DNA from: CBDCVY01 sp965223245 | Lineage (GTDB): Bacteria > Nitrospinota > Nitrospinia > Nitrospinales > Nitrospinaceae | Direction: 5' to 3' | Assembly: GCA_965223245.1 (NCBI GenBank) | Contig: CBDCVY010000013.1 | Location: forward strand, 3,720,001 to 3,784,000 | DNA: 64,000 bases | In this document: piece by piece, positions 7,279 to 16,037 of the stretch | Layout: each line of letters begins with the position of its first letter | How positions within the stretch are numbered: the first letter of the stretch is position 1 | Program-made: the position numbers and the translations under genes | Notes under the pieces: generated by a model | What the model saw: only the letters and a program-made list of their open reading frames with translations | What the model was told of the DNA's origin: nothing | The model's database searches: none

Positions 7279-10239
7279 TTATGAAGGGGGCATAGGTGCT
7301 GTAGGATTTTCTGACTTAGACTTTTTGCTTTGATCTTTTTTAGAACGAGGAGAAAGAATAGGGTTTTTCTCTGAAAATTTTGGAGTCGATGGATCGAGAC
7401 TTAATTCGCCGGTTATTTTTTTGAACCAATTGGAACCTCTCATGGAAGCAAACTTTTCTTCTTTTTTCAGCTGCGAAGTAGGAGGCAATGTCCCTTGGTC
7501 TTTACATTTTTTCAACCATTCACGGCAGCTCGATTCGTTTCCTAATTGAGCCATTAACTTGGCTAAATTGAATGAAGCAATTCCCGGTTGTAGTTCCTCC
7601 GCTTGTTGAAGCTTCCCTTTCGCCTCTGCCAACAAAGGATGTGCATTTATTCCACGTTTAGTTTCAGCTTGTTCCATTAAGGCTTCTGCCATAAATTTTA
7701 GTGCTTCAGGTATATCATCACGAATATCTAAAGCCGATTGAAAGTATTCCAAAGCTTGATTTAATAAAGTATCCGCCTTTTTACCAGATTCTTTTTTAGA
7801 TTTGTTTAATAGAATTTCACCCCAGTAAGTTAAAGCTAATGGATCATTAGGTTGAGATTTAATTACGGTCTTATACTTTTCCTCAGCCTGTTGAATTAGC
7901 GATTCCTTTTCTTCGTTATTTGAAAATTGGGCCATCTTGTAAATAGCGTTTCCCCAAAGAGTCATTGCATTTAAATGATCTGAATTAACTTTTAAAGCTG
8001 ATTTACATTTTTCGATAACTGCTTCCAATAATGGAGTTGCTTCTTCCTTTTCTTTATTTTGAGCCTGTTGAAAATATACATTTCCTAAATAAGTCAAAGC
8101 TTCATGATTTGCTTTTTCTGATTTGACCGCTTCTTTGAAATAATGTTCTGCGCTACCAAGAAGGGCTTCCGCTTCAATACCACTTTTAGTTTTTCCTAAT
8201 TGGAAATAAACGTTGCCGAGTCGAATTTGGGCATCATAATTTTTTGGATTAGTTTTTAAAGCTGTTTTAAATTGGTCTGCAGCTTGGTTTAGAAGTTTAG
8301 ATTCCGCGTCTCCCTTTCTCCTTAGAGCCATATTGAAAAGACCGTTTCCCCATCTATAGTGAACTCGGTGATTTCCGGGTTTGAGTTCAATGACTTTTTC
8401 AAATTTTTTCCTAGCCAAACCAAATAGTTCCTTACTGACATTATCATTACGCAACATACTTCGTTCCAGCAATGCGTCAGCCCAACCAAGATAAGCTTCC
8501 GGAGTATTGGGATTCAGTTTTGTGGCCCATTGAAACTTTTCTGCTGCAATGGACAGCATGCGGTCTGCTTCCTCACCTTTTTTTACTCGAGAAAACTTTA
8601 ATAGAGATTGACCCATAGGAATAAGAGCTTCCATTCGGTTGGGTTGTTTTTTTAATACAAGTTGAAACTTTTCTGCGGCTTGTCCATAAAACCTTAGAGC
8701 TTCTGAACCCTTTTTACGTTTTGCCATTGAAAATAATGCAATGCCACAGCCAAAAGCTGCTTCTGCATCATCAGGATTTTGTTTCAATGCTGATTGCAGG
8801 TTTTCAACGGCATCACCATATAAAGAAGCATTTTGATCTTCGACGAGATTGGCTTTTTCAACGTAAATCAAACCGAGATGCATTTTTGCATCCTCTTGTT
8901 CTGGTTTTAATGAAAGCACTTTATTGAAATTTTGTTCAGCTAATTTAAGAAACTTTTCTTTTTCTTCTGATGAGCCATGCTCCATTTTTTTGAAGTAAAC
9001 TTTTCCGAGTTTAGAATAAATTTCATAATTGTTGGAATTTATCTCTAAAGCCAAGTTAAAATTAGTTTCTGCTTTTTCTAAGAGTGGGATCATCTTGTCA
9101 ATAGAAGTTTCTATTGCATTATTTAAATGAGATTCGCCAACGGTTAAGTAAGCCCAAGTAAGCAAACTTGACAATTGAGGAGTAGGTGTAATGTCATACT
9201 GTTTGCGCTGGTTTAATATTCTTTCTGGCTCTCCTGCCATGAAACCAAATCGAGCATTTTTAATTGCTTCAACTAGATCTTGATTTTTTGAATCAAAACT
9301 AACTTTTTCAAAATTTAAATTCTTTGCTTTTTGTTGTCCTTCATAGTTTTGGACGGTTTCTTCAATTTGTGTCAGAGCGATGTCCGTTACGGGAATTTCT
9401 TCATTTTCATAATTTGAAGGATAAGTAGCGACAGATTGAATTACTTCACCAAGAAAAGAGAATGGATTTGTTATGAATTCAGGAACTGGCAAAGCCAATT
9501 CTTGTGCTAAGGATGTAAAAAACTTATCAGGGTCCGCATAGATAATTTTTGCGTCCTTTGAAATAAAATTAATTTTTTCTTCCATCGAATTGGAAAGGGG
9601 AGACGTATCGGAATGCACCCAGAATAACCCTTGATCAATATCCTCTGAACCTCTTATTAAATGTTTAAGAATCAGATCATCTTCTTCAGGATAAAACCCG
9701 ACAACTACCCAGGGACCTTTGGAGGAAGCTTTATTAAATAAACTTTCCCAGGAACCCTGGCCTGCTCCCAGGGTTTGACCCCGCAAATAATAAATTGCTT
9801 TGGAGGAGACCCAATCCGGTTTAATGAGAGTGCCTGCAGCACAATCGTATATGGAAGGAAACTCATTAAATAGGGAACAAGCTCTAACTAATAGGGAATC
9901 AATAGATGTAGTCATAACCTGTTTAAAATAATCTTTAGAAATCATTTGGGCGGCGTATAAATTGGCCCAATTTAATTTAGCGTTTTTCTCAAAATCTTCT
10001 AACAGAGTTTCATTTTCTAATTGAGTGAGTTGCTCTACACAGCCTTTTAAATCTTTTGTTTCCGCTTTTTTATAAGCCTTTGGGTACTTATCTTTTATTA
10101 ACCCAACCAATTCATTGGTTGAGGGCATCCCTGCTTTTGCCGAGCAGCTTTCACCCAAAAATAATGTAGCGGCTTTGCCAGTTTTTTTATTCTCTTTTAA
10201 AATAGAAATTAATTGATTTAAATTTTCCTGAAAATTCAT
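7279..10239 (-). CDS. Degenerate SIR2-like domain fused to about twelve long TPR repeats
   Basis: A 986-residue, apparently cytoplasmic protein with no signal peptide or membrane segment. Residues about 22-250 look like a SIR2-family NAD-binding fold: FLGESCSAKAGMPS aligns with the family FLGAGASxxAGIPS, VVVGFYPEEDD with the usual VFIGYSxxD, and MTTSIDSLL with TTNYDxLL. The catalytic Asn is Ser and the usual LHG is LRG, so NADase activity looks lost. From about residue 350 to 900 there are around twelve TPRs of about 48 residues with extended lysine-rich helices (for example LKTNPKNYDAQIRLGNVYFQ). The tail is Ser/Lys/Pro-rich. It lies 24 bp downstream of the CDP-alcohol phosphatidyltransferase gene, probably one operon. 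The SIR2 assignment is motif-based and moderate. Confidence 0.65.
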   Translation of the reverse strand: MNFQENLNQLISILKENKKTGKAATLFLGESCSAKAGMPSTNELVGLIKDKYPKAYKKAETKDLKGCVEQLTQLENETLLEDFEKNAKLNWANLYAAQMISKDYFKQVMTTSIDSLLVRACSLFNEFPSIYDCAAGTLIKPDWVSSKAIYYLRGQTLGAGQGSWESLFNKASSKGPWVVVGFYPEEDDLILKHLIRGSEDIDQGLFWVHSDTSPLSNSMEEKINFISKDAKIIYADPDKFFTSLAQELALPVPEFITNPFSFLGEVIQSVATYPSNYENEEIPVTDIALTQIEETVQNYEGQQKAKNLNFEKVSFDSKNQDLVEAIKNARFGFMAGEPERILNQRKQYDITPTPQLSSLLTWAYLTVGESHLNNAIETSIDKMIPLLEKAETNFNLALEINSNNYEIYSKLGKVYFKKMEHGSSEEKEKFLKLAEQNFNKVLSLKPEQEDAKMHLGLIYVEKANLVEDQNASLYGDAVENLQSALKQNPDDAEAAFGCGIALFSMAKRKKGSEALRFYGQAAEKFQLVLKKQPNRMEALIPMGQSLLKFSRVKKGEEADRMLSIAAEKFQWATKLNPNTPEAYLGWADALLERSMLRNDNVSKELFGLARKKFEKVIELKPGNHRVHYRWGNGLFNMALRRKGDAESKLLNQAADQFKTALKTNPKNYDAQIRLGNVYFQLGKTKSGIEAEALLGSAEHYFKEAVKSEKANHEALTYLGNVYFQQAQNKEKEEATPLLEAVIEKCKSALKVNSDHLNAMTLWGNAIYKMAQFSNNEEKESLIQQAEEKYKTVIKSQPNDPLALTYWGEILLNKSKKESGKKADTLLNQALEYFQSALDIRDDIPEALKFMAEALMEQAETKRGINAHPLLAEAKGKLQQAEELQPGIASFNLAKLMAQLGNESSCREWLKKCKDQGTLPPTSQLKKEEKFASMRGSNWFKKITGELSLDPSTPKFSEKNPILSPRSKKDQSKKSKSENPTAPMPPS

Positions 10240-10263
10240 CTAACACTCAATTGTTGTAATAAT

Positions 10264-11526
10264 TTAATTTTCAAACTTTGCAGATTTGAATTTGCCATAA
10301 GCAACAATTCCTGCAAATACTAAGGATCCTATTGCTGTGAGACCCAAAAAAATCGGTAGTTGATCCACTAAAGCTAAAAAAAACAGAAGATATATAAAAT
10401 CTCTATTAATAAATTCATCTGCATGCGCTACTTCTACTGCCCTAGTTTCGGCTTTCCCGTCCGATCTTTTAAATTGAATTTCAGATTGCATTAAGGTGTA
10501 ACATAAAAAGGAACCCAAAACGGCAAGGCCTCCTAACCATTTGTAAACCGCTTCTCCAGTTGATAGGAACAATCCTATTCCAATTGCCCAAAAGACAGCA
10601 AAATGAACAATATTGTCAGCGATAATGTCAAACTGTGCCCCCTCTTTGGATTGTCTAAACGTTAAACGAGCAACCTCTCCATCTGAGCTATCTAGCCATA
10701 AAGATATCATCAACAAAAAAGATCCCATGACATTAAGGGCATAATCCCCCTGGTAAAAAAAGCCTGCAGAAACTATCCCGACTATTAAATGCATCCAGGT
10801 AATTTGATTGGGAGTTACTGAAGTTTGGACGAAAAAACGAGTGAATTCTTGGGAAGCATGTCTTGTTACCCAACGATCCATCAAACTATCGTTTTCCATT
10901 CCTGCTTGCTTAAGTAAACGTTCTTTTTGTCGGCTAAAATCGATTCGGTCCTTTATTTGGTTTCCTAAAGAACCTAATAAAAGTTTCCAACGAGGCGGGC
11001 TAGATTCAGTTATTTTTGTGCCAACTAAATTAGGGATAGATTGAATATCTACCTCACCATTTTCTTGAAAAATGTTTTCTTTTAAGCTATTTGGGATTTC
11101 CCAGTACCCTGAAAGATCCATTCCCCTATCACTCAATTTTCCTTTAAGTGCATTTTCAATATGTTGATGTTGGTGAAGGGCCATTCCTGATGCAATCAAT
11201 TGGCAATCCTCATTTAATAAAAATTCTTTTTGTTCCTCAGTATCTGATAACCAGGTTATTTTTAAATTTAGTCGATTATCTTTAGAAACAATGTTCAAGT
11301 TCTCTATATCTGTGGTACTCCAATCTCTGGAAAAAATTCCGACGTGGCTTATCCCTCCTTTTTGGAGATTCAACAAGTTGATCAAAAGAAAGGGCAACCC
11401 AACAATTTCTCTTAAATACCAATTAGCAAAACCTGATGTTGCTGGAGGTTTTTCTAAAAAAAGGACCGCTTTAACAGTTTGCTCTTGAGTGAGTTTCACA
11501 AATAATAAACCCCACCCCTTCACCAC
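10264..11526 (-). CDS. CDP-alcohol phosphatidyltransferase with N-terminal extra domain
   Basis: A 420-residue membrane enzyme expected to transfer a phosphatidyl or phospho-alcohol group from a CDP-alcohol, releasing CMP. The full signature D279-x2-D282-G-x2-A-R-x8-G296-x3-D300-x3-D304 is present, and several transmembrane helices follow residue 240. The first 200 residues are soluble and unlike the usual short members; bifunctional DIPP synthases carry an N-terminal cytidylyltransferase, but I cannot see its GxGxR-type motif here. The longest frame opens with GTG 11526. GTG 11499, preceded by a G-rich stretch, is a plausible alternative start. The product alcohol is unknown. Confidence 0.75.
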   Translation of the reverse strand: MVKGWGLLFVKLTQEQTVKAVLFLEKPPATSGFANWYLREIVGLPFLLINLLNLQKGGISHVGIFSRDWSTTDIENLNIVSKDNRLNLKITWLSDTEEQKEFLLNEDCQLIASGMALHQHQHIENALKGKLSDRGMDLSGYWEIPNSLKENIFQENGEVDIQSIPNLVGTKITESSPPRWKLLLGSLGNQIKDRIDFSRQKERLLKQAGMENDSLMDRWVTRHASQEFTRFFVQTSVTPNQITWMHLIVGIVSAGFFYQGDYALNVMGSFLLMISLWLDSSDGEVARLTFRQSKEGAQFDIIADNIVHFAVFWAIGIGLFLSTGEAVYKWLGGLAVLGSFLCYTLMQSEIQFKRSDGKAETRAVEVAHADEFINRDFIYLLFFLALVDQLPIFLGLTAIGSLVFAGIVAYGKFKSAKFEN

Positions 11527-11577
11527 TTGGAAAGGCCAAAAAACTGGTAAAGGGATATAATTAGGATAACAAGAAGT

Positions 11578-11586
11578 TGGTATAAT
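11578..11586 (+). promoter_or_regulatory. Extended -10 promoter flanked by a direct repeat
   Basis: TGGTATAAT is a consensus extended -10 (TGn followed by TATAAT at 11581-11586). No good -35 lies 17 bp upstream. It is bracketed by two copies of ACAAGAAGTT (11569-11578 and 11587-11596), an 18-bp period that could be an operator. Confidence 0.45.
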
Positions 11587-11663
11587 ACAAGAAGTTATGG
11601 ATGAAACCAGAAATTTACTGAAAATTTCCTTCTAATTACGCATTTTACCAGAATTTTGGGACA

Positions 11664-11882
11664 TTGAAGGGTTATTTCCAGTTTTTTTATTATCCCTTAG
11701 GATCCAATTTGCCAGAAATTATTTCTACTGCAAAGTTTCATGGGCAGGAGGAATTGACTTCGGATAAGTCGGCGGTGGTCTCAAATTTGGGTTCCACGTC
11801 TAAATTAAAAGTCAGCTGTTTTATACTTAAAAAGAATCCCTTGAAAGTGAGGATTCTTTGTCGACTTTTAGATGAAAATTGA
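11664..11882 (+). CDS. Doubtful small open frame
   Basis: 72 codons opening with TTG and lacking a ribosome binding site. The same frame stays open upstream as far as codon KFPSNYAFYQNF, just after an in-frame TGA at 11619-11621 that separates it from ATG 11601. It may therefore be the remnant of a slightly longer gene expressed from the TATAAT element near 11581. No family recognised; it could equally be chance. Confidence 0.2.
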   Translation: MKGYFQFFYYPLGSNLPEIISTAKFHGQEELTSDKSAVVSNLGSTSKLKVSCFILKKNPLKVRILCRLLDEN

Positions 11883-12097
11883 AGCTTGAAGTCTTTTCCA
11901 AGCTAGAATCAGCGGTTATATTTATTGATATTTGAGATCAATCTAAAACCTGAAGATATAAAGATGATATGTGCATTTTGAGATTGGACTATCGCAAAAA
12001 ACACTAATATGCTACTTTGATGAAAAAATTTCTACGACCCTCTAATAAGGGAGAGCTTTAATCTTATTCGATTTTTTATCGAAATGGCTTTTTTTAT

Positions 12098-12457
12098 ATG
12101 CCAAGGGAAAAGATATTTAAATTATTAGAATTAACAACTTCGGACAACGATGCGGAAGCTCTTAATGCTATTCGCAAAGCGAATGAAGTTCGTGAAAAAG
12201 CCGATTTACAGTGGCATCAAATTTTTGCCCAGCCCTTAAAGTCAAATAGTAATATCCCGCCAACGGTCCATCGACGTCCCCCTCCACCACGAATTCTGAC
12301 TGTAGAAATAATGTTCGATGAAATTTTAAAACGTAACTTAAGTGATCCATTACGAGCACAAATTGAGCAACTTAAATACGTTTACGAATGGACTGAATCC
12401 CTTTCGGGTGATGAAGTTAATACCCTTGTAAATACTTATAACCGCAATTGTTTTTAA
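12098..12457 (+). CDS. Hypothetical protein with DUF2786-like N-terminus
   Basis: A 119-residue soluble protein. Residues 5-45 (IFKLLELTTSDNDAEALNAI and following) resemble the short helical module seen at the start of DUF2786-type and phage-associated small proteins, where a leucine-rich helix is followed by SDN-x-EAL-x-AIRKAN. The middle is proline/arginine-rich (HRRPPPPR). Function unknown. A ribosome binding site close to the ATG is not evident; AAGGGAGAG lies about 45 bp upstream. Confidence 0.55.
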   Translation: MPREKIFKLLELTTSDNDAEALNAIRKANEVREKADLQWHQIFAQPLKSNSNIPPTVHRRPPPPRILTVEIMFDEILKRNLSDPLRAQIEQLKYVYEWTESLSGDEVNTLVNTYNRNCF

Positions 12458-12502
12458 ACTTTAAAATCAAAAATATATTTATATGAAAGGAAGGATTAAT
12501 TT

Positions 12503-13213
12503 TTGTCATTTTTAAGTTATCTTGGGAAAATTTTTACCACCGTACCATTTTTGGCTGAGCTTATATTGTTCATGGCATTATCTATTCCATGGATAATCCT
12601 TAAGGATAAATCGAATAATAAAGGAAGTGACCCACAACAAGGTCTTGTTCGTTTACTTAGTTATTCAATTTTTATTATTGGGGGATTAAAAATAGGTTTG
12701 AGTACCATGTACGGCAAAGGTTTTCCTGTTTTGATGTTAATAACATATTTAGTTTGTGCGGTTTTTGTCTTTCTTTTGAGCCGTTTTAAGTTTCGTTTTC
12801 TTGTTTTTGTTGCACTTTGTGTTTCTGCGGGGATCTATGTAATTGCTTTAAACTTATTCACCAATATTTCTATAACAAAAACTTATCAGGCCGAATGGAA
12901 AATACAGAGACCAGAACAAATGGGGATGGATGCAGACGCAGCGGACTATATTCAATTCAATTACAAAGAAACTCCTGAGTATTTTGATTTTATTTATTCA
13001 GATCAAATTTCTACAATGCTCATGATAGGAAAAAAAGAAGATGTCTCTTTAGATGTAAAATTATTATACCAATGGGGCTTATTAGTCGATCATACAATTC
13101 AATCAGTTGAAGGTATAGTTTGGACACCCTCACGCACAGATGGGGCAGGAATAAAAGGTAACTCTAATGCCAACCCTCCATTTCCTAAATATTATTTAGG
13201 TTTTTCCAAATAG
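12503..13213 (+). CDS. Hypothetical membrane protein, TTG start
   Basis: A 236-residue protein with four predicted membrane helices (about residues 11-29, 46-62, 72-92 and 95-117), then a roughly 115-residue soluble C-terminal domain containing a YFDFIYSDQI strand. The start is TTG 12503, supported by GAAAGGAAGG about 10 bp upstream. I recognise no family. It follows the preceding small gene by 45 bp, so the two may be cotranscribed. Confidence 0.6.
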   Translation: MSFLSYLGKIFTTVPFLAELILFMALSIPWIILKDKSNNKGSDPQQGLVRLLSYSIFIIGGLKIGLSTMYGKGFPVLMLITYLVCAVFVFLLSRFKFRFLVFVALCVSAGIYVIALNLFTNISITKTYQAEWKIQRPEQMGMDADAADYIQFNYKETPEYFDFIYSDQISTMLMIGKKEDVSLDVKLLYQWGLLVDHTIQSVEGIVWTPSRTDGAGIKGNSNANPPFPKYYLGFSK

Positions 13214-13318
13214 ATGGGATTAGTTAAAGAGATTTCAATTTTTACCAATATTAAAGTGCCTGGATAGTGGATAAACCTATATATTAAAATATTTAACACT
13301 CAACCGGGAGACGGGACC

Positions 13319-14284
13319 ATGCCAACTATTATGGACACCCCGCCGCAGGCTGTTAAAAAAGATCTTTGCTCCTTAAAAGATGCATTAGATAAAAAAATTC
13401 CTCCCAAAACAGAAAATAATTTATTAATTTCCACATGGAATATCCGTTCCTTTTCTTCTCTTACCCGTAAATGGACGGCCTCAAGTAAAGATAGCCCTAA
13501 GCGCGACTTGCGTGGGTTACGTGCAATCATAGAAATAATTTCTCGGTTTGATGTGATAGCCATCCAGGAAGTAAGGGGAGACCTCCGAGCTTTGCGCGAT
13601 ACTATGCGCTTTTTGGGTGACGATTGGGGGTTTCTGATGACAGATGTTACTGCTGGCAAATCAGGGAATAAAGAACGATTGGCCTTTTTTTTCCAACGAA
13701 CACGGGTTCGGCCTTCGGGTTTGGCAGCCGAACTGGTTGTACAGCCTGAAAGGCTGGATGCATTGAGTGAAGGGTCTCTTAGAGAGCAATTTGCTCGGAC
13801 TCCCTATGCTGTAAGTTTTCAAAGAGGAAAAGCTACATTTATTTTAGTAACGCTTCACATTTTATTTGGTAAGGTGCCTAAGGATCGGATTCCTGAGTTA
13901 AAGGAAATTGCTGATATGTTCAGAGACTGGGCCCGACGAAGCAATCGGTTTCACCATAATTTATTGTGTCTTGGAGATTTTAATATTGACCGTGAGGGAA
14001 GTCCGTTATTTGATGCATTTACTTCAACTGGATTAACCATACCGGAAGAACTTAGAAATTTGCCGAGAACTATATTTGATGATCCAGATGATCCTACCGA
14101 CAAATACTATGACCAAATTGCTTGGTTCAGTACCAGTAAAAGAGCCCTAATTGATCTCAATGTTTCTAAAGGAGGGAATTTTGATTTCCTGCCGCACGTT
14201 TACACAGATTTGGATCTGAGCAAAGTCCAAGTATCCTATCGACTATCCGACCATTTACCACTTTGGGTTGAGTTCGCAATATAA
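13319..14284 (+). CDS. Endonuclease/exonuclease/phosphatase (EEP) family protein
   Basis: A 321-residue metal-dependent phosphodiesterase of the DNase I/EEP fold. Visible motifs in order are TWNIRSF (metal-binding Asn, about residue 42), IAIQEVRGDLRAL (metal-binding Glu), LVTLHILFG, LCLGDFNIDREG (Asp/Asn catalytic pair) and LSDHLPLWVEF (catalytic His near the C-terminus). All catalytic positions are kept. There is no signal peptide, so it should be cytoplasmic; nucleic acid, phospholipid or sugar-phosphate substrates are all possible. The start is supported by GGGAGACGGG just upstream. Confidence 0.85.
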   Translation: MPTIMDTPPQAVKKDLCSLKDALDKKIPPKTENNLLISTWNIRSFSSLTRKWTASSKDSPKRDLRGLRAIIEIISRFDVIAIQEVRGDLRALRDTMRFLGDDWGFLMTDVTAGKSGNKERLAFFFQRTRVRPSGLAAELVVQPERLDALSEGSLREQFARTPYAVSFQRGKATFILVTLHILFGKVPKDRIPELKEIADMFRDWARRSNRFHHNLLCLGDFNIDREGSPLFDAFTSTGLTIPEELRNLPRTIFDDPDDPTDKYYDQIAWFSTSKRALIDLNVSKGGNFDFLPHVYTDLDLSKVQVSYRLSDHLPLWVEFAI

Positions 14285-14387
14285 CGGAAGTCACTATATA
14301 AAAAGAAAATATGGAGAAGGCTGTTATAGTTTTGTATAACTTCTGAGCACTTTCTAGATCGATCATCTGATTTTTAAATTCAAAACG

Positions 14388-14834
14388 ATGGAACCATCTC
14401 TTAAAATCATAGCTACTTATTCAATGCCTTATCAGGCGCATTTGGCAAAATCTCGTTTGGAAGCAGAGGGGATTTCGGCATTTATTCGTGATGAACATTT
14501 AATTAGTATCGACTGGTTGTATTCTCCTGCCTTGGGAGGAGTTAAATTAGAAGTCCCGGAAGATCAATGGGAAGAGGCAAATAAAATTTTAGAAACCTCC
14601 CTTCCAACAGATCTGGAACAGATGGAAATTATTGAAAGTGATCCGGTTCATGTCCTCCCGGCTGAAAGTCTGATACATTTGGAATGTACTAACTGCGGTA
14701 GTCAGGGTTTTGTAGAAGAGATGAGAAATCCTGTATCAGGATTTCTCAATGGCATCTTATTGGGAATCCCTTACTTTTGGTTTGGCAAGCCGCACCTTTG
14801 CCGAGCTTGTGGGTATATATTTAGAAGAAGGTAA
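14388..14834 (+). CDS. DUF2007 domain protein with C-terminal zinc ribbon
   Basis: A 148-residue protein. Residues 5-75 form a DUF2007 module (LKIIATYSMPYQAHLAKSRL, then VKLEVPEDQWEEANKIL), a ferredoxin-like fold annotated as a putative prokaryotic signal-transducing domain. The C-terminal half has CTNCG and CRACG pairs, consistent with a zinc ribbon, around a hydrophobic stretch. Role unknown. It converges on argJ with a 4-bp gap. Confidence 0.75.
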   Translation: MEPSLKIIATYSMPYQAHLAKSRLEAEGISAFIRDEHLISIDWLYSPALGGVKLEVPEDQWEEANKILETSLPTDLEQMEIIESDPVHVLPAESLIHLECTNCGSQGFVEEMRNPVSGFLNGILLGIPYFWFGKPHLCRACGYIFRRR

Positions 14835-14838
14835 ATTA

Positions 14839-16029
14839 TTAAGTGGTGTATTCTGCGTTGATTCGAACATAGTCATAAGAAAGATCGCAACCAAACACTT
14901 CAGCTTTACCTGAGCCAATGTTTAAACCAATTTGAATACTGATATATTTACTTTTCATCCGTTTTCGCAATATGGAGGTTGAAAGCTTAGGAACCGGAAG
15001 ACCGTTTTGCACTAAGGGAACTTCATTGAGAGAAATATCAATTTTATTGGTATCAATGGGAACCCCCGCATAACCTACCGCGCAAATAATGCGTCCCCAA
15101 TTGGGATCCTGCCCAAAAATTGCAGTTTGTACAAGTTTTGAATTCGCGACTGTACGTGCAACTGTTTCTGCGTTTTTTGAGTTTTTAGCTCCTGTTACTT
15201 TTACGGTAACAAATTTGGTAACACCTTCTCCATCTTTAACAACCTTAAATGCTAACTCCCGACACAGTTCTGTTAAAGCTGAAACGAAGGTACTAAATTC
15301 TTTTGAACCATTTTTTACAGGATTGGCGGGCTTATTTGCATTAGCGAGCAAAAGTACCATATCATTTGTACTCGTTTCTCCATCCACCGTGATTCGGTTA
15401 AATGTGCCATCGACTGCAATCTTAAGTGCTTTTTGTAAATCCTTTTTCCCAATTGAAAGATTCGTTACTAAAAAGGAAAGCATGGTTGCCATGTTGGGTT
15501 GAATCATTCCAGATCCTTTACAAATACCCCCAATCACAATATCATCGTATTGAATGCCAGCGGATTTACTGACTAAATCTGTGGTCATAATGGCCTCAGC
15601 TGCTTGAGTCCATCCTTTTGGAGACAAATTGTTTACAAGTACAGGCATTTTTTCTACGATGTTTTGACTTGGTAATGGAACACCAATAACTCCTGTCGAC
15701 GCAATTAATACTTGATTAGCGGGAATCCCAAAGTTTTGGCTCACTGACTTGATAATGGAATGACAATCTTGAACACCCCGTTCTCCTGTACAAGCGTTGG
15801 CATTACCGCTATTTACAATTATTGCCCGAATAGACTTTGAGGTTTTTAAGACTTGCCGACTTATTGCTACTGTTGGAGAACAAACTTTATTTTTTGTAAA
15901 CACTCCCGCGCCAACGGCAGGACCCATTGAAGCAATTAATGCCAAGTCCTTTTGCCCTTGATTTTTTATTCCGCAATCGATTCCTGCGACCTCAAATCCA
16001 GGTACGTTAAATTTCTTTAATAACTTCAT
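14839..16029 (-). CDS. argJ: Bifunctional glutamate N-acetyltransferase / N-acetylglutamate synthase
   Basis: Transfers acetyl from N-acetylornithine to glutamate, regenerating N-acetylglutamate in the cyclic arginine route. The precursor self-cleaves at the conserved ATML site; here T182 in PNMATMLSF is the N-terminal nucleophile of the beta chain. KGSGMIQPN (oxyanion region), VDGETSTND and the C-terminal GLNIGSGKAE are also present. At 396 residues it is full length. It is 8 bp downstream of argC, clearly an argCJ operon. Whether it is bifunctional or ornithine-only cannot be told from motifs alone. Confidence 0.95.
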   Translation of the reverse strand: MKLLKKFNVPGFEVAGIDCGIKNQGQKDLALIASMGPAVGAGVFTKNKVCSPTVAISRQVLKTSKSIRAIIVNSGNANACTGERGVQDCHSIIKSVSQNFGIPANQVLIASTGVIGVPLPSQNIVEKMPVLVNNLSPKGWTQAAEAIMTTDLVSKSAGIQYDDIVIGGICKGSGMIQPNMATMLSFLVTNLSIGKKDLQKALKIAVDGTFNRITVDGETSTNDMVLLLANANKPANPVKNGSKEFSTFVSALTELCRELAFKVVKDGEGVTKFVTVKVTGAKNSKNAETVARTVANSKLVQTAIFGQDPNWGRIICAVGYAGVPIDTNKIDISLNEVPLVQNGLPVPKLSTSILRKRMKSKYISIQIGLNIGSGKAEVFGCDLSYDYVRINAEYTT

Positions 16030-16037
16030 TTTATTCT

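Larger units (their letters stand above)
11527..12097. other. Long intergenic region, 571 bp
   Basis: The region separates divergent transcription units. It holds the extended -10 element near 11580, a doubtful short reading frame at 11664-11882, and a 6-bp hairpin-like dyad TTCGAT-TTTTT-ATCGAA at about 12067-12083 just before the next gene. Nothing else recognisable is present. Confidence 0.5.

Noticed and set aside
8721..8927. Plus-strand frame inside the TPR gene
   Set aside because: Antisense shadow of a long repeat-rich gene; no ribosome site.
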